Below, piece by piece: positions 46,039 through 54,853 of a stretch of 64,000 nt of DNA (position 1 is the first letter of the stretch; the number at the start of each line of letters is the position of its first letter). The stretch is from Saccharibacillus sacchari DSM 19268 (GTDB lineage: Bacteria > Bacillota > Bacilli > Paenibacillales > Paenibacillaceae). Location: the NCBI RefSeq assembly GCF_000585395.1, contig NZ_KK073875.1, positions 4,450,524 to 4,514,523 of the forward strand, read 5' to 3'. The notes under the pieces are model-generated. The model had not been told where the DNA came from. It did no database searches and worked only from the letters and a program-made list of their open reading frames with translations. A program made the position numbers and the translations under genes.

Positions 46039-47214
46039 TCAGAATTCCAACGGATTGCCGACTTCGCCCATGAATACGATCAGTCCTGTTGTTCGATCGG
46101 TGATGGCGAAGAAAAACGGACGGTTGAGCTTCAATTCGAACGGTTCTTCCGGCGGAAAGGCTGCGCCTGCGCGAGCGATGCCCGTTACCGCTGCCGCTTC
46201 CGTGCCTTCCTCGTCCACTTCGATAAACGTCTTATGCGCAATCGCCCCGATCGGTTGTCCGTTTCCTTGTCCCATGCCGCCGAAATCGAATTCAAGCGGA
46301 TCGAAAGCCTTTTGGATGCCCAGACCCATTAATGCTTCGTTTAACCGCAGCGACGTCTCCAGTTTGAACTTCGGCAGTTCGACCGTTCCTCGCGCCGATG
46401 CAAATCGCTCATTCCATTCCGTCCATCTTGGCAGCTGCTCGGCATGGAAGTCTTGAAGCGTCCGTCCCGAATCGGGAAGCGCCAGCAGCATATCGAATGC
46501 CCGAGCTTCGCCATAAGGCAAACGAACAGCGCGGAACCCTTCCGCATCCAGATACGCGTAACGGCCGCTTTGCTTCATTGTCGGTACATCAACGCTTTTT
46601 CCACCCTCGGACTCCGAACTGAAAAATGGGCGATCGGTTGTCTGCGAGGGGTTAAACGGTTCCGACCACATTCCTTTGAAATAAACGGCATTCGCCAAGT
46701 AGCTGCTTAACCCCGACAACGTTCCCCCATCCACCAACTGATCGATTTTCCCATGCGTCGAATCGGATACCCACCGATTGATGATGTCTGCCGCCGCCGG
46801 TTCTCTAAAATTAATCTCCCGACTTTCCGCCCCGTAATGAACGCGCAGCGCTTCTTGATAAGTTTCGGACACTGGATGCCCCACCTGACTCCATAACGCA
46901 TTGGCAATCTCCAACTGCACCGAAGGGTCCGCCGACGACAACCGTTCCCGCAAGTTTTGTTGAAGACTGCCAAGCGAAGCATTCTCATCAAGCACCGAAC
47001 CCAATACCCCATCCATTTCAACGGCCGTCTCATCCAAAGCGCCTTCGCGCAGCATCGATAACGCAAATCCGATACTCGCAGGCGAGATCATCCGATTACG
47101 CAGGCTTGAGGATTCCGGCTCGTCTTGGGACGCGTTCAGTTTACCGAACAACCCGATTCCCAGCGCGTTCACCGATTGCACGAGCGATTCCAGCGGATTT
47201 GTTTGTTGCTTCAT
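46039..47214 (-). CDS. Serpin 2, no signal peptide
   Basis: 391 aa. Begins MKQQTNPLESLVQSVNALGI with no export signal, so cytoplasmic as read. Body motifs as in serpin 1 (SIGFALSMLREGALDETAVE, NAVYFKGMWSEPF, FNRP-type LNRPFFFAITDRTTGLIVFM). Hinge EEGTEAAAVTG is inhibitory-type; P4-P1' by hinge counting is R-A-G-A/A. A Gly at P7 and shorter loop differ from the neighbours. Good AAGGAGG site 12 nt before ATG 47214. Middle gene; 48-51 bp gaps on both sides. Confidence 0.92.
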   Translation of the reverse strand: MKQQTNPLESLVQSVNALGIGLFGKLNASQDEPESSSLRNRMISPASIGFALSMLREGALDETAVEMDGVLGSVLDENASLGSLQQNLRERLSSADPSVQLEIANALWSQVGHPVSETYQEALRVHYGAESREINFREPAAADIINRWVSDSTHGKIDQLVDGGTLSGLSSYLANAVYFKGMWSEPFNPSQTTDRPFFSSESEGGKSVDVPTMKQSGRYAYLDAEGFRAVRLPYGEARAFDMLLALPDSGRTLQDFHAEQLPRWTEWNERFASARGTVELPKFKLETSLRLNEALMGLGIQKAFDPLEFDFGGMGQGNGQPIGAIAHKTFIEVDEEGTEAAAVTGIARAGAAFPPEEPFELKLNRPFFFAITDRTTGLIVFMGEVGNPLEF

Positions 47215-47265
47215 TGATTGATTGTCCTCCTTTTCCCTCTATCGCTTGCTATCGTTTCTATTCAC

Positions 47266-48555
47266 CTATGACTCTGCCGGATTCCCGACTTCGCCCATGA
47301 ATAAGATCAAGCCCGTCGTACGATCCATAATGGCAAAAAAGAACGGGCGGTTCAGCTGCATTTCGAACGGTCGGTCGGACAGTGAAGCGGATTCGTTCAA
47401 TGCTACTACCGTTACGGCCGCGGCCTCCGTGCCTTCTTCATTAACTTCGATAAAAGTATCTTGCGTCACCTCGCTCACGAAAAGTCCGGCAGCTTCCTTG
47501 GCAATCCCGCCAAACTGAGCCTCATAGGGATCAAAAGCCGATTCCATGCCCAACGATTTAAGAACGTCATTCAAACTCATGGAGTCCTCAAGCTTGAACT
47601 TGGGCAGTTCCACCTGACCTTCTTGTTCCGCCAGTCGGGCGCTCCATACCGGAAATTCGGCAAGATGCTTCTTTTTAAAAGAGTCCAACGTCGCGTCTTC
47701 ATGAGGAACTGCCGCGATCATGGCGAAGTTCCCGGATGTCCCGTAGGGCAACCGAATCGCCTGAAAATCTCCCTCGTCCGCGTAAGCGTAGCACCCGGTT
47801 TGCGACATTGTCGGAACTCGAACCCTTTCACCTTCATCTGTCGTAAACGGCTTCTCCTTCGTCAATGCCGGATCGAACGGTGTCATCCAACTGCCTTTGA
47901 AATAGAGCGCGTTCATCAGAAAAAGAACCGTGTTCGGATCGATCGGAGGGTCAATGACCTGCTCAATCTTGCCGTTCGTGTGCAGCGATGCCCATTCGTT
48001 CATGGTGTCGGCAGCCGTTTCCGAATTAAAATCCAATGCACGCGCTTGCGCTTCGTAACTTTGCTCAAGACGTTCGACAAAGCTCGGCTTCAACTGAAAC
48101 CCCTCACGCGCCCACAAGGAATTGGCGATCTCCGTCCGCACTGAAGGATCGGCGGCCAGCAGAAGCTCGCGCAAAACCTGTTGCCCTTCACCAAGCTGCT
48201 CGGCATCGGCCTTCAACCCCAATACCCGATCCATCTCTTCAGCGGTTCGTCCTTCGGCTCCCGCTCTCAGCATGGATAAAGCCATACTCAGTCCCGCAGG
48301 CGAAAGCATCACGTTAGACTGCACGATTTCCTGTGAAGCAGCCCACTCCGCATACAAATCCAGCCCAAAACGATTCATGGCATGCGTCAGATCGCGATCG
48401 ACATCATTCTCCCGATAAGCCGTAGTTCGAGCAGCAGACGTTTGACCAGTATCTATTTGCCTACTCCCGCTCTCTACGCAGCCAGCCAGAAGTCCCGTCG
48501 CAAGCAACGCGCTTATTCCCGCCCGTCCCCATCCTGCAAAGCCTGACCGTCTCAC
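47266..48555 (-). CDS. Serpin 3, lipoprotein
   Basis: 429 aa from the GTG at 48555, which has AGGAGG 7 nt upstream (an earlier GTG overlaps that site). Signal peptide RRSGFAGWGRAGISALLATG and lipobox LAGC with C26. Serpin body complete (LSMALSMLRAGAEGRTAEEM, NALYFKGSWMTPF, LNRPFFFAIMDRTTGLILFM). Hinge EEGTEAAAVTV; P4-P1' by hinge counting is L-N-E-S/A. First gene of the operon; promoter not clear, with a TATAAG-like -10 about 50 nt upstream. Confidence 0.92.
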   Translation of the reverse strand: MRRSGFAGWGRAGISALLATGLLAGCVESGSRQIDTGQTSAARTTAYRENDVDRDLTHAMNRFGLDLYAEWAASQEIVQSNVMLSPAGLSMALSMLRAGAEGRTAEEMDRVLGLKADAEQLGEGQQVLRELLLAADPSVRTEIANSLWAREGFQLKPSFVERLEQSYEAQARALDFNSETAADTMNEWASLHTNGKIEQVIDPPIDPNTVLFLMNALYFKGSWMTPFDPALTKEKPFTTDEGERVRVPTMSQTGCYAYADEGDFQAIRLPYGTSGNFAMIAAVPHEDATLDSFKKKHLAEFPVWSARLAEQEGQVELPKFKLEDSMSLNDVLKSLGMESAFDPYEAQFGGIAKEAAGLFVSEVTQDTFIEVNEEGTEAAAVTVVALNESASLSDRPFEMQLNRPFFFAIMDRTTGLILFMGEVGNPAES

Positions 48556-48663
48556 CTGTTCACCTCCTGACACCGCTGTTCAAAAAATCGCAGTCTTATA
48601 TGTTTACCAACGCCACGTCATACGGAAATGTTGCTTAAATTAGAAAAGAAAGTGCGGCACTCA

Positions 48664-48710
48664 TAAAAAAAGTCCCCTTTGCAAGCCTAAGCTCGCAATG
48701 AGGACTTCCC
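48664..48710 (-). terminator. Terminator of the hybrid kinase gene
   Basis: AAGTCC-AGC blocks pair with GCT-GGACTT (48670-48707), then TTTTTTTATG on the minus strand. It begins 18 nt past the kinase stop and insulates the serpin operon from it. Confidence 0.78.
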
Positions 48711-48727
48711 AAGCAACATGATATCCG

Positions 48728-51700
48728 CTAAAGCTTTTCCGAATGCGAATTTCCTTTCCCGAGTAGGCGCGTTCGGGCTATGTTCAGTACCCGTTCCACT
48801 TCGGACGCGGCCACGGGCTTGCTAATGAATTCATCCATCCCGCCGGAAAGACATCGTTCCACGTCCTCTTCCCGTACAAAAGAACTCACTCCCACGATCA
48901 ACGGCGTTCGATCCGGAGGCAGCTGCGTACGGATGCGCGAAGCCGCTTCAACGCCATCCGCGCCCGGCATCCGTACATCCATGAAGATCAAATCGTAATC
49001 GCCGGAGATCGCCCGTCTGATTGCGCGTTCCCCGTCCTCGACCGTATCCGCACGGCAGTCAAATCGGGCGAGCATAGCTTCAAGAACCTTGCGATTCACC
49101 GGAAGATCTTCGGCAATCAGAATGCGCAAATCCTGACGCGGCTCCGGAGCCGGCGGCGCCACGCTCGGCTTGATCGCCGGCTCGACCACTTCTTCGATAT
49201 CCGTGAGACCGATAAACGGCTTACCTTCCGTATCCGGAATCAAGAACCGAAGCAGGAAACGGAAGGTTGCGCCCTCCCCTTCTTCGCTCTCCACCGAAAT
49301 CATTCCGCCCATCAATTCAACCAATTTACGGCTAATCGACAAGCCGAGTCCGGTTCCCCCATACTTGCGGTTCAAGATCGGATGCAATTGGGAAAAAGGC
49401 TGGAACAGACGATGCTGCAACTCGCTTGCGATTCCGATTCCCGTATCCGTCACCGCAAATTCGATCCAGACTTCGCTAGGGGCACGGAACGCTCTGGGAG
49501 TCACGCGAAGCGTCACGCTTCCCTGCTCCGTGAACTTGATTGCATTCCCGACCAGGTTAATCAATATTTGACGCAAGCGCTCGCTATCGGCAATCACGAC
49601 CGAAGGCACGCGCTGAACCGATTCGTCGACGGCAAATTTCAAAGCCAGATTTTTCTCCGTCGCGCGCGGCAGGAAGAGTTGAATCACGCTGACCAGCACC
49701 TCGCGCAACTCCACGGGCCGAGGCTCGATCTCCATGCGCCCGGCCTCGATTTTGCTGATATCCAAAATCTCGTTCAAAATCTTCAACAACGCGTGGCTGC
49801 TCTCGGAAATGATATCGGCATACTGCCGCTGCTCCTGTTGAAGCTCCGTTTCGCGCAGCAAATCCGTCATTCCGATGATTCCGTTCATTGGCGTGCGCAA
49901 CTCGTGGCTGACGGTCGACAAAAATTCGGACTTCGCCTGATCCGCACGCTCTGCCGATTCTTTTGCCCGGATAATTTCTTTCTCTCCGGTCACGTCGCGA
50001 AATACGAGTACGGCTCCCCGACGTTCATTACGATCCAGAATCGGCGTAAACTGGTAGGAAACGAGGAAGCTTCCGCCGTCTTTTCTCCAGAACACCGCTT
50101 CAGGCTGCGCATGCGCAACGCCGGAATGAAGAGCATCCAGCAGCTCTGCTCCGCCAGCCTGATAAGCGCTCTCCTGAGTTTGCGCCTGTCGCATCATTTC
50201 CGAGTAGGAGCGACCGATCGCTTCTCCGCCCTCATAACCAAGCATGGCCGCGGCAGCCGGATTGGTGAACATCACGCGGCCCGTCGTATCAAAGCCGATG
50301 ATCCCTTCCGAGACTGTATTAAGCAGCAGCGAATGCTGGTAGCTGAGCGCTTCGATCTGTGCCGTATATTGCTTGCGTTCCGTGATATCGGTAATGATCG
50401 CATACACGCCGGACTGATCTTTTTTCGACCCGATCGGAACGTAAGCGACGCTGACGTCGCGCATTCGTCCATCGCGGCGATGGAACGTCGTTTCGAAAAC
50501 GCGGGACTCCCCGTTGCGCGCAGCCTCGAAATGGTTGCGCGAAAGACCGGCGTATTTTTTGGGCTGAAGCATGCCGATTCGAAGACGCTGCATCTGCTCG
50601 CGATTATAACCGCACATGGCTTCCATGGCCGGATTGACGCTCAAAATGCGTCCTTTCATATCCAGGGATATGATGCCCGAATTATGGTTCATGAAAAGCG
50701 AACGATACTGGCTCTCGCTGCTACGCAGCTTCTCCTCGATGCGCACGCGGGCGGTCACGTCCTGCACGATGCCGATCACCTGCAAAGGCTCGCCGGTCGT
50801 ACTGTCTTTGGACACTTCCCAAACGTCGTAAATCGTCTTTTCGGCCCCGTTGGGCAGTTTGATCCGATAAGTAATCTCTCCGTCGCGCCCGTTTTTCAAA
50901 ATCCCGGCCACCACGGTTTCGAAACGTTTCCGATCCTCGGGATGGATAAGACGAAGCAGCGATTCCGTTCCCGACTCGACCCCGTTCACCGCATAATCGA
51001 AAATTTCCCGCATTTCCCGGGAAAAAGTAAGGCGCATCTGCACCAGATCCCATTGCCAGGAACCGATGCTGGCAAGCTGCTGGGCTTTCGCCAACACGAC
51101 GTCGTTCATCTTCCGCTCGGTGATGTCGCGCGCAATAACCAAGATCCGGTTCACTTCGCCATTCGAGCCGCGAATAAGTCGAAACGAGGTATCCACCCAA
51201 CGAACGCTGCCGTTTTTGTGCAGCACGCGACGTTCGAAGGTTTCGTTTTCCGCGTACAGCGTCCCTTCGATCGTCATTTTCGTGGCATCGCCGGAATGGT
51301 AAAACGCAGTCCGATTCCGTCCCAGCATCTCCTTCGGCGTATAACCCAAAGTCCGCTCGACCGAAGGGGACACGTATAATAACGTGCCGTCCGGCTTGCT
51401 GAAAGAGATCATATCGGGCGTGTTTTGCGTAATCAATTTATAAATCTCCCGAGTGCGATCCCCCTGATCGCCTACAGTAAGGTTGCGTTCGGATACGTCA
51501 TCCATATAAACCAGGGCGAAAGGCGGTTCGCCGTCACCGGAAAGTTCGCACTCCACCTCAACCCATACGATATCTCCTCCGCTTCGCGCAAGACGGATCT
51601 CAATAGGTCCGAACGACCGTGGTTTCTTCTGCCATTCATCGAAGTAATCCAGAAGATCAAGCGCACTATCCGCCTCGGCGCGAAGCAATTGCAAATAACC

Positions 51701-51865
51701 GTCGCCCAGAAGTTCAGGAGCGGCTCGGCCAACGATCCGGCTTGCGGCCGGATTTGCACCGACGCATTTCCCTCCCAAATCGAGAATCAGGACACCGGTT
51801 GATATTTTGTTATATATGCGTGTATGCAGGGATGCGTTTGGAATATCGGACGAGGTCAAGTTCAT
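48728..51865 (-). CDS. Multi-PAS hybrid sensor histidine kinase
   Basis: 1045 aa, no membrane segment seen. Five PAS domains (~15-125, ~140-252, ~262-375, ~385-497, ~510-628), HisKA with H654 in SHELRTPMNG, HATPase_c with N box NLVGNAIKF (770), DTGIGI (807) and GGTGLGLS (836), then a linker and a C-terminal receiver with phospho-acceptor D963 (LIFMDVRMP) and K1016. Several PAS end in DITERK-like PAC motifs. A soluble hybrid kinase without a DNA-binding partner nearby; the signal must go to a separate HPt or regulator. Class typical of phosphorelays in spore-formers, but a sporulation role is only a guess. Confidence 0.92.
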   Translation of the reverse strand: MNLTSSDIPNASLHTRIYNKISTGVLILDLGGKCVGANPAASRIVGRAAPELLGDGYLQLLRAEADSALDLLDYFDEWQKKPRSFGPIEIRLARSGGDIVWVEVECELSGDGEPPFALVYMDDVSERNLTVGDQGDRTREIYKLITQNTPDMISFSKPDGTLLYVSPSVERTLGYTPKEMLGRNRTAFYHSGDATKMTIEGTLYAENETFERRVLHKNGSVRWVDTSFRLIRGSNGEVNRILVIARDITERKMNDVVLAKAQQLASIGSWQWDLVQMRLTFSREMREIFDYAVNGVESGTESLLRLIHPEDRKRFETVVAGILKNGRDGEITYRIKLPNGAEKTIYDVWEVSKDSTTGEPLQVIGIVQDVTARVRIEEKLRSSESQYRSLFMNHNSGIISLDMKGRILSVNPAMEAMCGYNREQMQRLRIGMLQPKKYAGLSRNHFEAARNGESRVFETTFHRRDGRMRDVSVAYVPIGSKKDQSGVYAIITDITERKQYTAQIEALSYQHSLLLNTVSEGIIGFDTTGRVMFTNPAAAAMLGYEGGEAIGRSYSEMMRQAQTQESAYQAGGAELLDALHSGVAHAQPEAVFWRKDGGSFLVSYQFTPILDRNERRGAVLVFRDVTGEKEIIRAKESAERADQAKSEFLSTVSHELRTPMNGIIGMTDLLRETELQQEQRQYADIISESSHALLKILNEILDISKIEAGRMEIEPRPVELREVLVSVIQLFLPRATEKNLALKFAVDESVQRVPSVVIADSERLRQILINLVGNAIKFTEQGSVTLRVTPRAFRAPSEVWIEFAVTDTGIGIASELQHRLFQPFSQLHPILNRKYGGTGLGLSISRKLVELMGGMISVESEEGEGATFRFLLRFLIPDTEGKPFIGLTDIEEVVEPAIKPSVAPPAPEPRQDLRILIAEDLPVNRKVLEAMLARFDCRADTVEDGERAIRRAISGDYDLIFMDVRMPGADGVEAASRIRTQLPPDRTPLIVGVSSFVREEDVERCLSGGMDEFISKPVAASEVERVLNIARTRLLGKGNSHSEKL

Positions 51866-52347
51866 TCTCCTTTAAAAGGCTCTTCAACAACATGCATGCA
51901 AGCGGCAAAACGTCCGGATCATTCGTAAATTCAGCAGGTCCGCTTCCTGAAGAAGCCAGCCTGATGAATTCACTCATACCCGGACAATATGCCGATTCGG
52001 CACGCTTATCAGCCTTACCGTTAAAAGTCTATTCTTATCTTTTACCCAAATCCGTAACCTTTATATCGAATTCGAGCCTCTATCCGTCAAATTTCGCGCT
52101 CAGTCGCTTTCTTGCAGCGCAATTTGTCAGGCCGGGTACGATTATAACATATACATCGTATCAAATAAGGGTTGGTATTTTAAAGATTGTTTTGGTGAAT
52201 CGCTATGTAGAAATTTGTCGAAACTTTTGTCAATTCGATGTAAAGCGACGTAAATTCGGCTATAGTTAAAAGAACTAAAAAATTCGGATGATTTCCTTTT
52301 AAATCGGCTCATGCCGAAATGAACCTTTCATCCTGAAGGAGGAACCC
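51866..52347. other. 482-bp divergent region between hybrid kinase and DUF2325 gene
   Basis: An extended -10 (TGTTATAAT on the minus strand, 52149-52141) is a candidate kinase promoter with a ~270-nt leader. On the plus strand TTGTCA (52227) and TATAGT (52261) are 28 nt apart, too far to be one promoter. No gene, hairpin or repeat recognised in the rest. Confidence 0.5.
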
Positions 52348-54642
52348 ATGAAACGAATCAAACCTTCTGCGGCGAAGACGTCCGTCTCATCCAATCGACC
52401 CCATAACGAACCGGATCTATCTTCTACATACACCTTAAGCGAAGAACGAGTTTCGGCAATGCCGATCCCTTTCCTATCGCCGCTCCTACGCGAATTAAAT
52501 GAAACTTCCAAACGCAAAATGGCGCAAGTTCTTGAATTCTCTTTTGCCCGTCGAGGTGCTTATAAATGGCCCCAAGTTTTATTTGCCAAGTCGATGCTTG
52601 ACCTATACTCCCAAGCTCGGGGCAGCCGGGAAATCAGACGCAAGCTGGCGGAGGCTGTGATTACAGCCATACGCCCCCTGCTCGATTCGACTGATCCGGC
52701 CTTTTCTCCGGAACAATTCGATGCGGATCCGGCAGATTGGACCCTGCATCATGGCAAGTGGCATTGTTATTGGGCGTTATATTTTTCCTCTTCGGCCGAT
52801 CCGTTCGAAGAAGCCGGACGTCTGCGGCTTGAACGATTGGCTGCCGAAACGACCGTCGCATCTCCCGCTGCGGAGTCTCTTGCAGAGGCGACGGTTGCGC
52901 TTGATCCTCTGCCTTCCGACCTTCGCAACGAAGCTGCCGAACAGCGTCGCATCGAAAAGCTTAATAAGCGTATCGAAGCATTGGAGGAGCGGGCGCGCCG
53001 GGAAGAAGAGCGAGCACGACGATCAGAAAAGGAAACTTCGGATGCCAAACGCGAAACGGCCAAACTGCGCGAACATTTGAACCGGAGCGAACTGGAACTG
53101 GAAGCCGAACGGCGGTTGACTCATCGATTGACCGAAGAACGGGAGTCTTTTGCAGGACGCCTTGCCGAATCGAAGCGTCAGCACAAGCAGGATCGGAGCC
53201 GCCTCGAAGAAGAACTGGCCGAAACGAAACGGATCGCGGAAGCGTTGGAAAGTCGAATTCGAACGATGCAGACTGAAGCTGAACAGGAAGCCTTTGCGGG
53301 TACGGAAACGGAAGACCGTGCGGCTAACGATCTTCACGAGGAGCGTCCTTTTTCGAACTCCGACCGACCGCAGCATCAAGGAATTGCATATGCAGACCGG
53401 GTATCTCCTAAATCCGCAGTCAACATGGACGATGCAGAGAGCACGATCCATCGATTCGACTCCCTTTTGCGACGCGATCTGCGCGAAGCGGGAACCTCGT
53501 TGCCGGGCGGGCACGAACCCGGAGATCCCGAGGCGCGAACGCATATGCGTCGCATACTCGACTTGCTGGATGCCGTGGATGCTTACGTCGCAGGCCGAAG
53601 ATTGGCGCGCGGCGTCGATGTATTGGCAGATATGCGTCAAATGCCACGGGATCCTTCGGTTCAATCCACGAGCAACCGCGGACAAGATTCGCTGGATCGC
53701 GAGGAACATCCAACTGTGCAAGAACTGCAAGCGGAAGCTGGTTCACGCGAAGATCGCGGCATGGCCGAAGCGCTGGAGCAATTCGAATCGAATGAACGTA
53801 CAGAGGAAAACGGACAGTCCGGTACCTTCTATCGCAGAGACCATGGCGGTTATATCGTGCTCGAAGAAGGGGAAAGCTTCAACATTACCGAGTCGATGGT
53901 GTACAAGCATCAGCTTCAACATGAAGCCGAAGTGTTGTGCATACCGAGACCTGACGGTCATGGCGGAACGCAGTATGAAATCTCGCTGCTGTTCCAGGGG
54001 GATGATACCTTCTCCCCGGTTCGTCAGTACAACGGATATGCGGAGCAGGATGAATACGGAACCTGGTATGCGGTAGATATGAACGATGCGGACCGCCGTT
54101 ATCCCATCCATACTCGGGATTTGGATATTCAGCGGCCCGTCGACGGCGCGCCTTGCATCTTCAACGTCGGCGAGGAAGAAACCGTTGCCCGTCTTGCACG
54201 GGTCTATCGAGACTTCTCTGCTCCGGATGCGCCGCAACGAAGAGAGTCTTCCGTATTGCGCTCTGCCTCCTCTTCTTCGTCTTCGAGCAAAACTAAACGC
54301 GAAGGCCGTAAAAATAAGCCTGAGCCGTTCTTGCAAGGCTGCACGGTCGTGGTCATGGGCGGGCAACGCAAATGGTTTGAAGATGTGGTCGTGGAAAGCG
54401 GCGCCGAATATGTTCATGAAAATGGTCTACGACCGGACCTCGTCGCCTCGGACTTGCGGCGGGCGCAGGCGCTGTTCCTGCTGATTACGTCGACGTCGCA
54501 CCGCGCGTCTTGGGAAAGCGTCGAGCTGGCGAAAGCGGCGGAGATTCCCTACTTTATTATTCAGGGGTCGAAGTCGAATTTGCGCAGTATGTTGTGGGAG
54601 AACCGGGACGCGATCATGGAGGCGAACCGAGGCGACTTGTAG
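52348..54642 (+). CDS. Large DUF2325-containing coiled-coil protein
   Basis: 764 aa. N-terminal ~35-190 globular (LSPLLRELNETSKRKMAQVL, KSMLDLYSQARGSREIRRKL); long coiled coil ~195-320 (Glu/Arg heptads); a loosely conserved acidic middle; a compact ~500-620 segment (DHGGYIVLEEGESFNITESM); a Ser run near 650; and a C-terminal DUF2325 domain (~675-764: CTVVVMGGQRKWFEDVVVES, LITSTSHRASWESVELAKAA). DUF2325 is a small Rossmann-like domain of unknown function with conserved Gly-Gly and Ser/Thr-x-x-x-H positions, kept here. ATG has GGAGG. Function unknown. Confidence 0.85.
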   Translation: MKRIKPSAAKTSVSSNRPHNEPDLSSTYTLSEERVSAMPIPFLSPLLRELNETSKRKMAQVLEFSFARRGAYKWPQVLFAKSMLDLYSQARGSREIRRKLAEAVITAIRPLLDSTDPAFSPEQFDADPADWTLHHGKWHCYWALYFSSSADPFEEAGRLRLERLAAETTVASPAAESLAEATVALDPLPSDLRNEAAEQRRIEKLNKRIEALEERARREEERARRSEKETSDAKRETAKLREHLNRSELELEAERRLTHRLTEERESFAGRLAESKRQHKQDRSRLEEELAETKRIAEALESRIRTMQTEAEQEAFAGTETEDRAANDLHEERPFSNSDRPQHQGIAYADRVSPKSAVNMDDAESTIHRFDSLLRRDLREAGTSLPGGHEPGDPEARTHMRRILDLLDAVDAYVAGRRLARGVDVLADMRQMPRDPSVQSTSNRGQDSLDREEHPTVQELQAEAGSREDRGMAEALEQFESNERTEENGQSGTFYRRDHGGYIVLEEGESFNITESMVYKHQLQHEAEVLCIPRPDGHGGTQYEISLLFQGDDTFSPVRQYNGYAEQDEYGTWYAVDMNDADRRYPIHTRDLDIQRPVDGAPCIFNVGEEETVARLARVYRDFSAPDAPQRRESSVLRSASSSSSSSKTKREGRKNKPEPFLQGCTVVVMGGQRKWFEDVVVESGAEYVHENGLRPDLVASDLRRAQALFLLITSTSHRASWESVELAKAAEIPYFIIQGSKSNLRSMLWENRDAIMEANRGDL

Positions 54643-54656
54643 TTGTCGCTAAGGCG

Positions 54657-54744
54657 GGTAAAGAAGTTCCTATTCGCTGGGGGGAAGCTGGGCGGCTGCG
54701 GGGGAAATTCGCCTATCGCTTCGCTGAATAGGAACGACTTTACC
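54657..54744 (+). repeat. Structured element F, partial copy, sense plus
   Basis: GGTAAAG-AGTTCCTATTC pairs with GAATAGGAAC-CTTTACC. Inside it keeps GGCGGCTGCGGGGGAAATTC (compare copies D and E) and a shortened AATTCGC to TTCGCTG stretch, but lacks the GATTGGA and AAAGGCG core. Starts 14 nt after the DUF2325 gene stop and is followed by a terminator. Confidence 0.55.
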
Positions 54745-54800
54745 GGACGCCGCAAAATAATGCCGCGTCGGTTAAAAGAGTAGGAAAAGAAAAAGAGAAA

Positions 54801-54850
54801 AACAACAAAAAGGATCAGGGTCGCTGCGGACCTGATCCTTTTTGTTGTTG
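54801..54850 (+). terminator. Terminator of the DUF2325 gene
   Basis: AACAACAAAAAGGATCAGG pairs perfectly with CCTGATCCTTTTTGTTGTT around an 11-nt loop. Confidence 0.82.
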
Positions 54851-54853
54851 CCT

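Noticed and set aside
49382-51379. A 665-codon open frame opposite the hybrid kinase
   Set aside because: Shadow of the kinase gene, no start signal and no recognisable domains.
51619-52269. A 216-codon plus-strand frame before the DUF2325 gene
   Set aside because: Its first half is antisense to the kinase 5' end, the rest is AT-rich intergenic sequence without a ribosome binding site.
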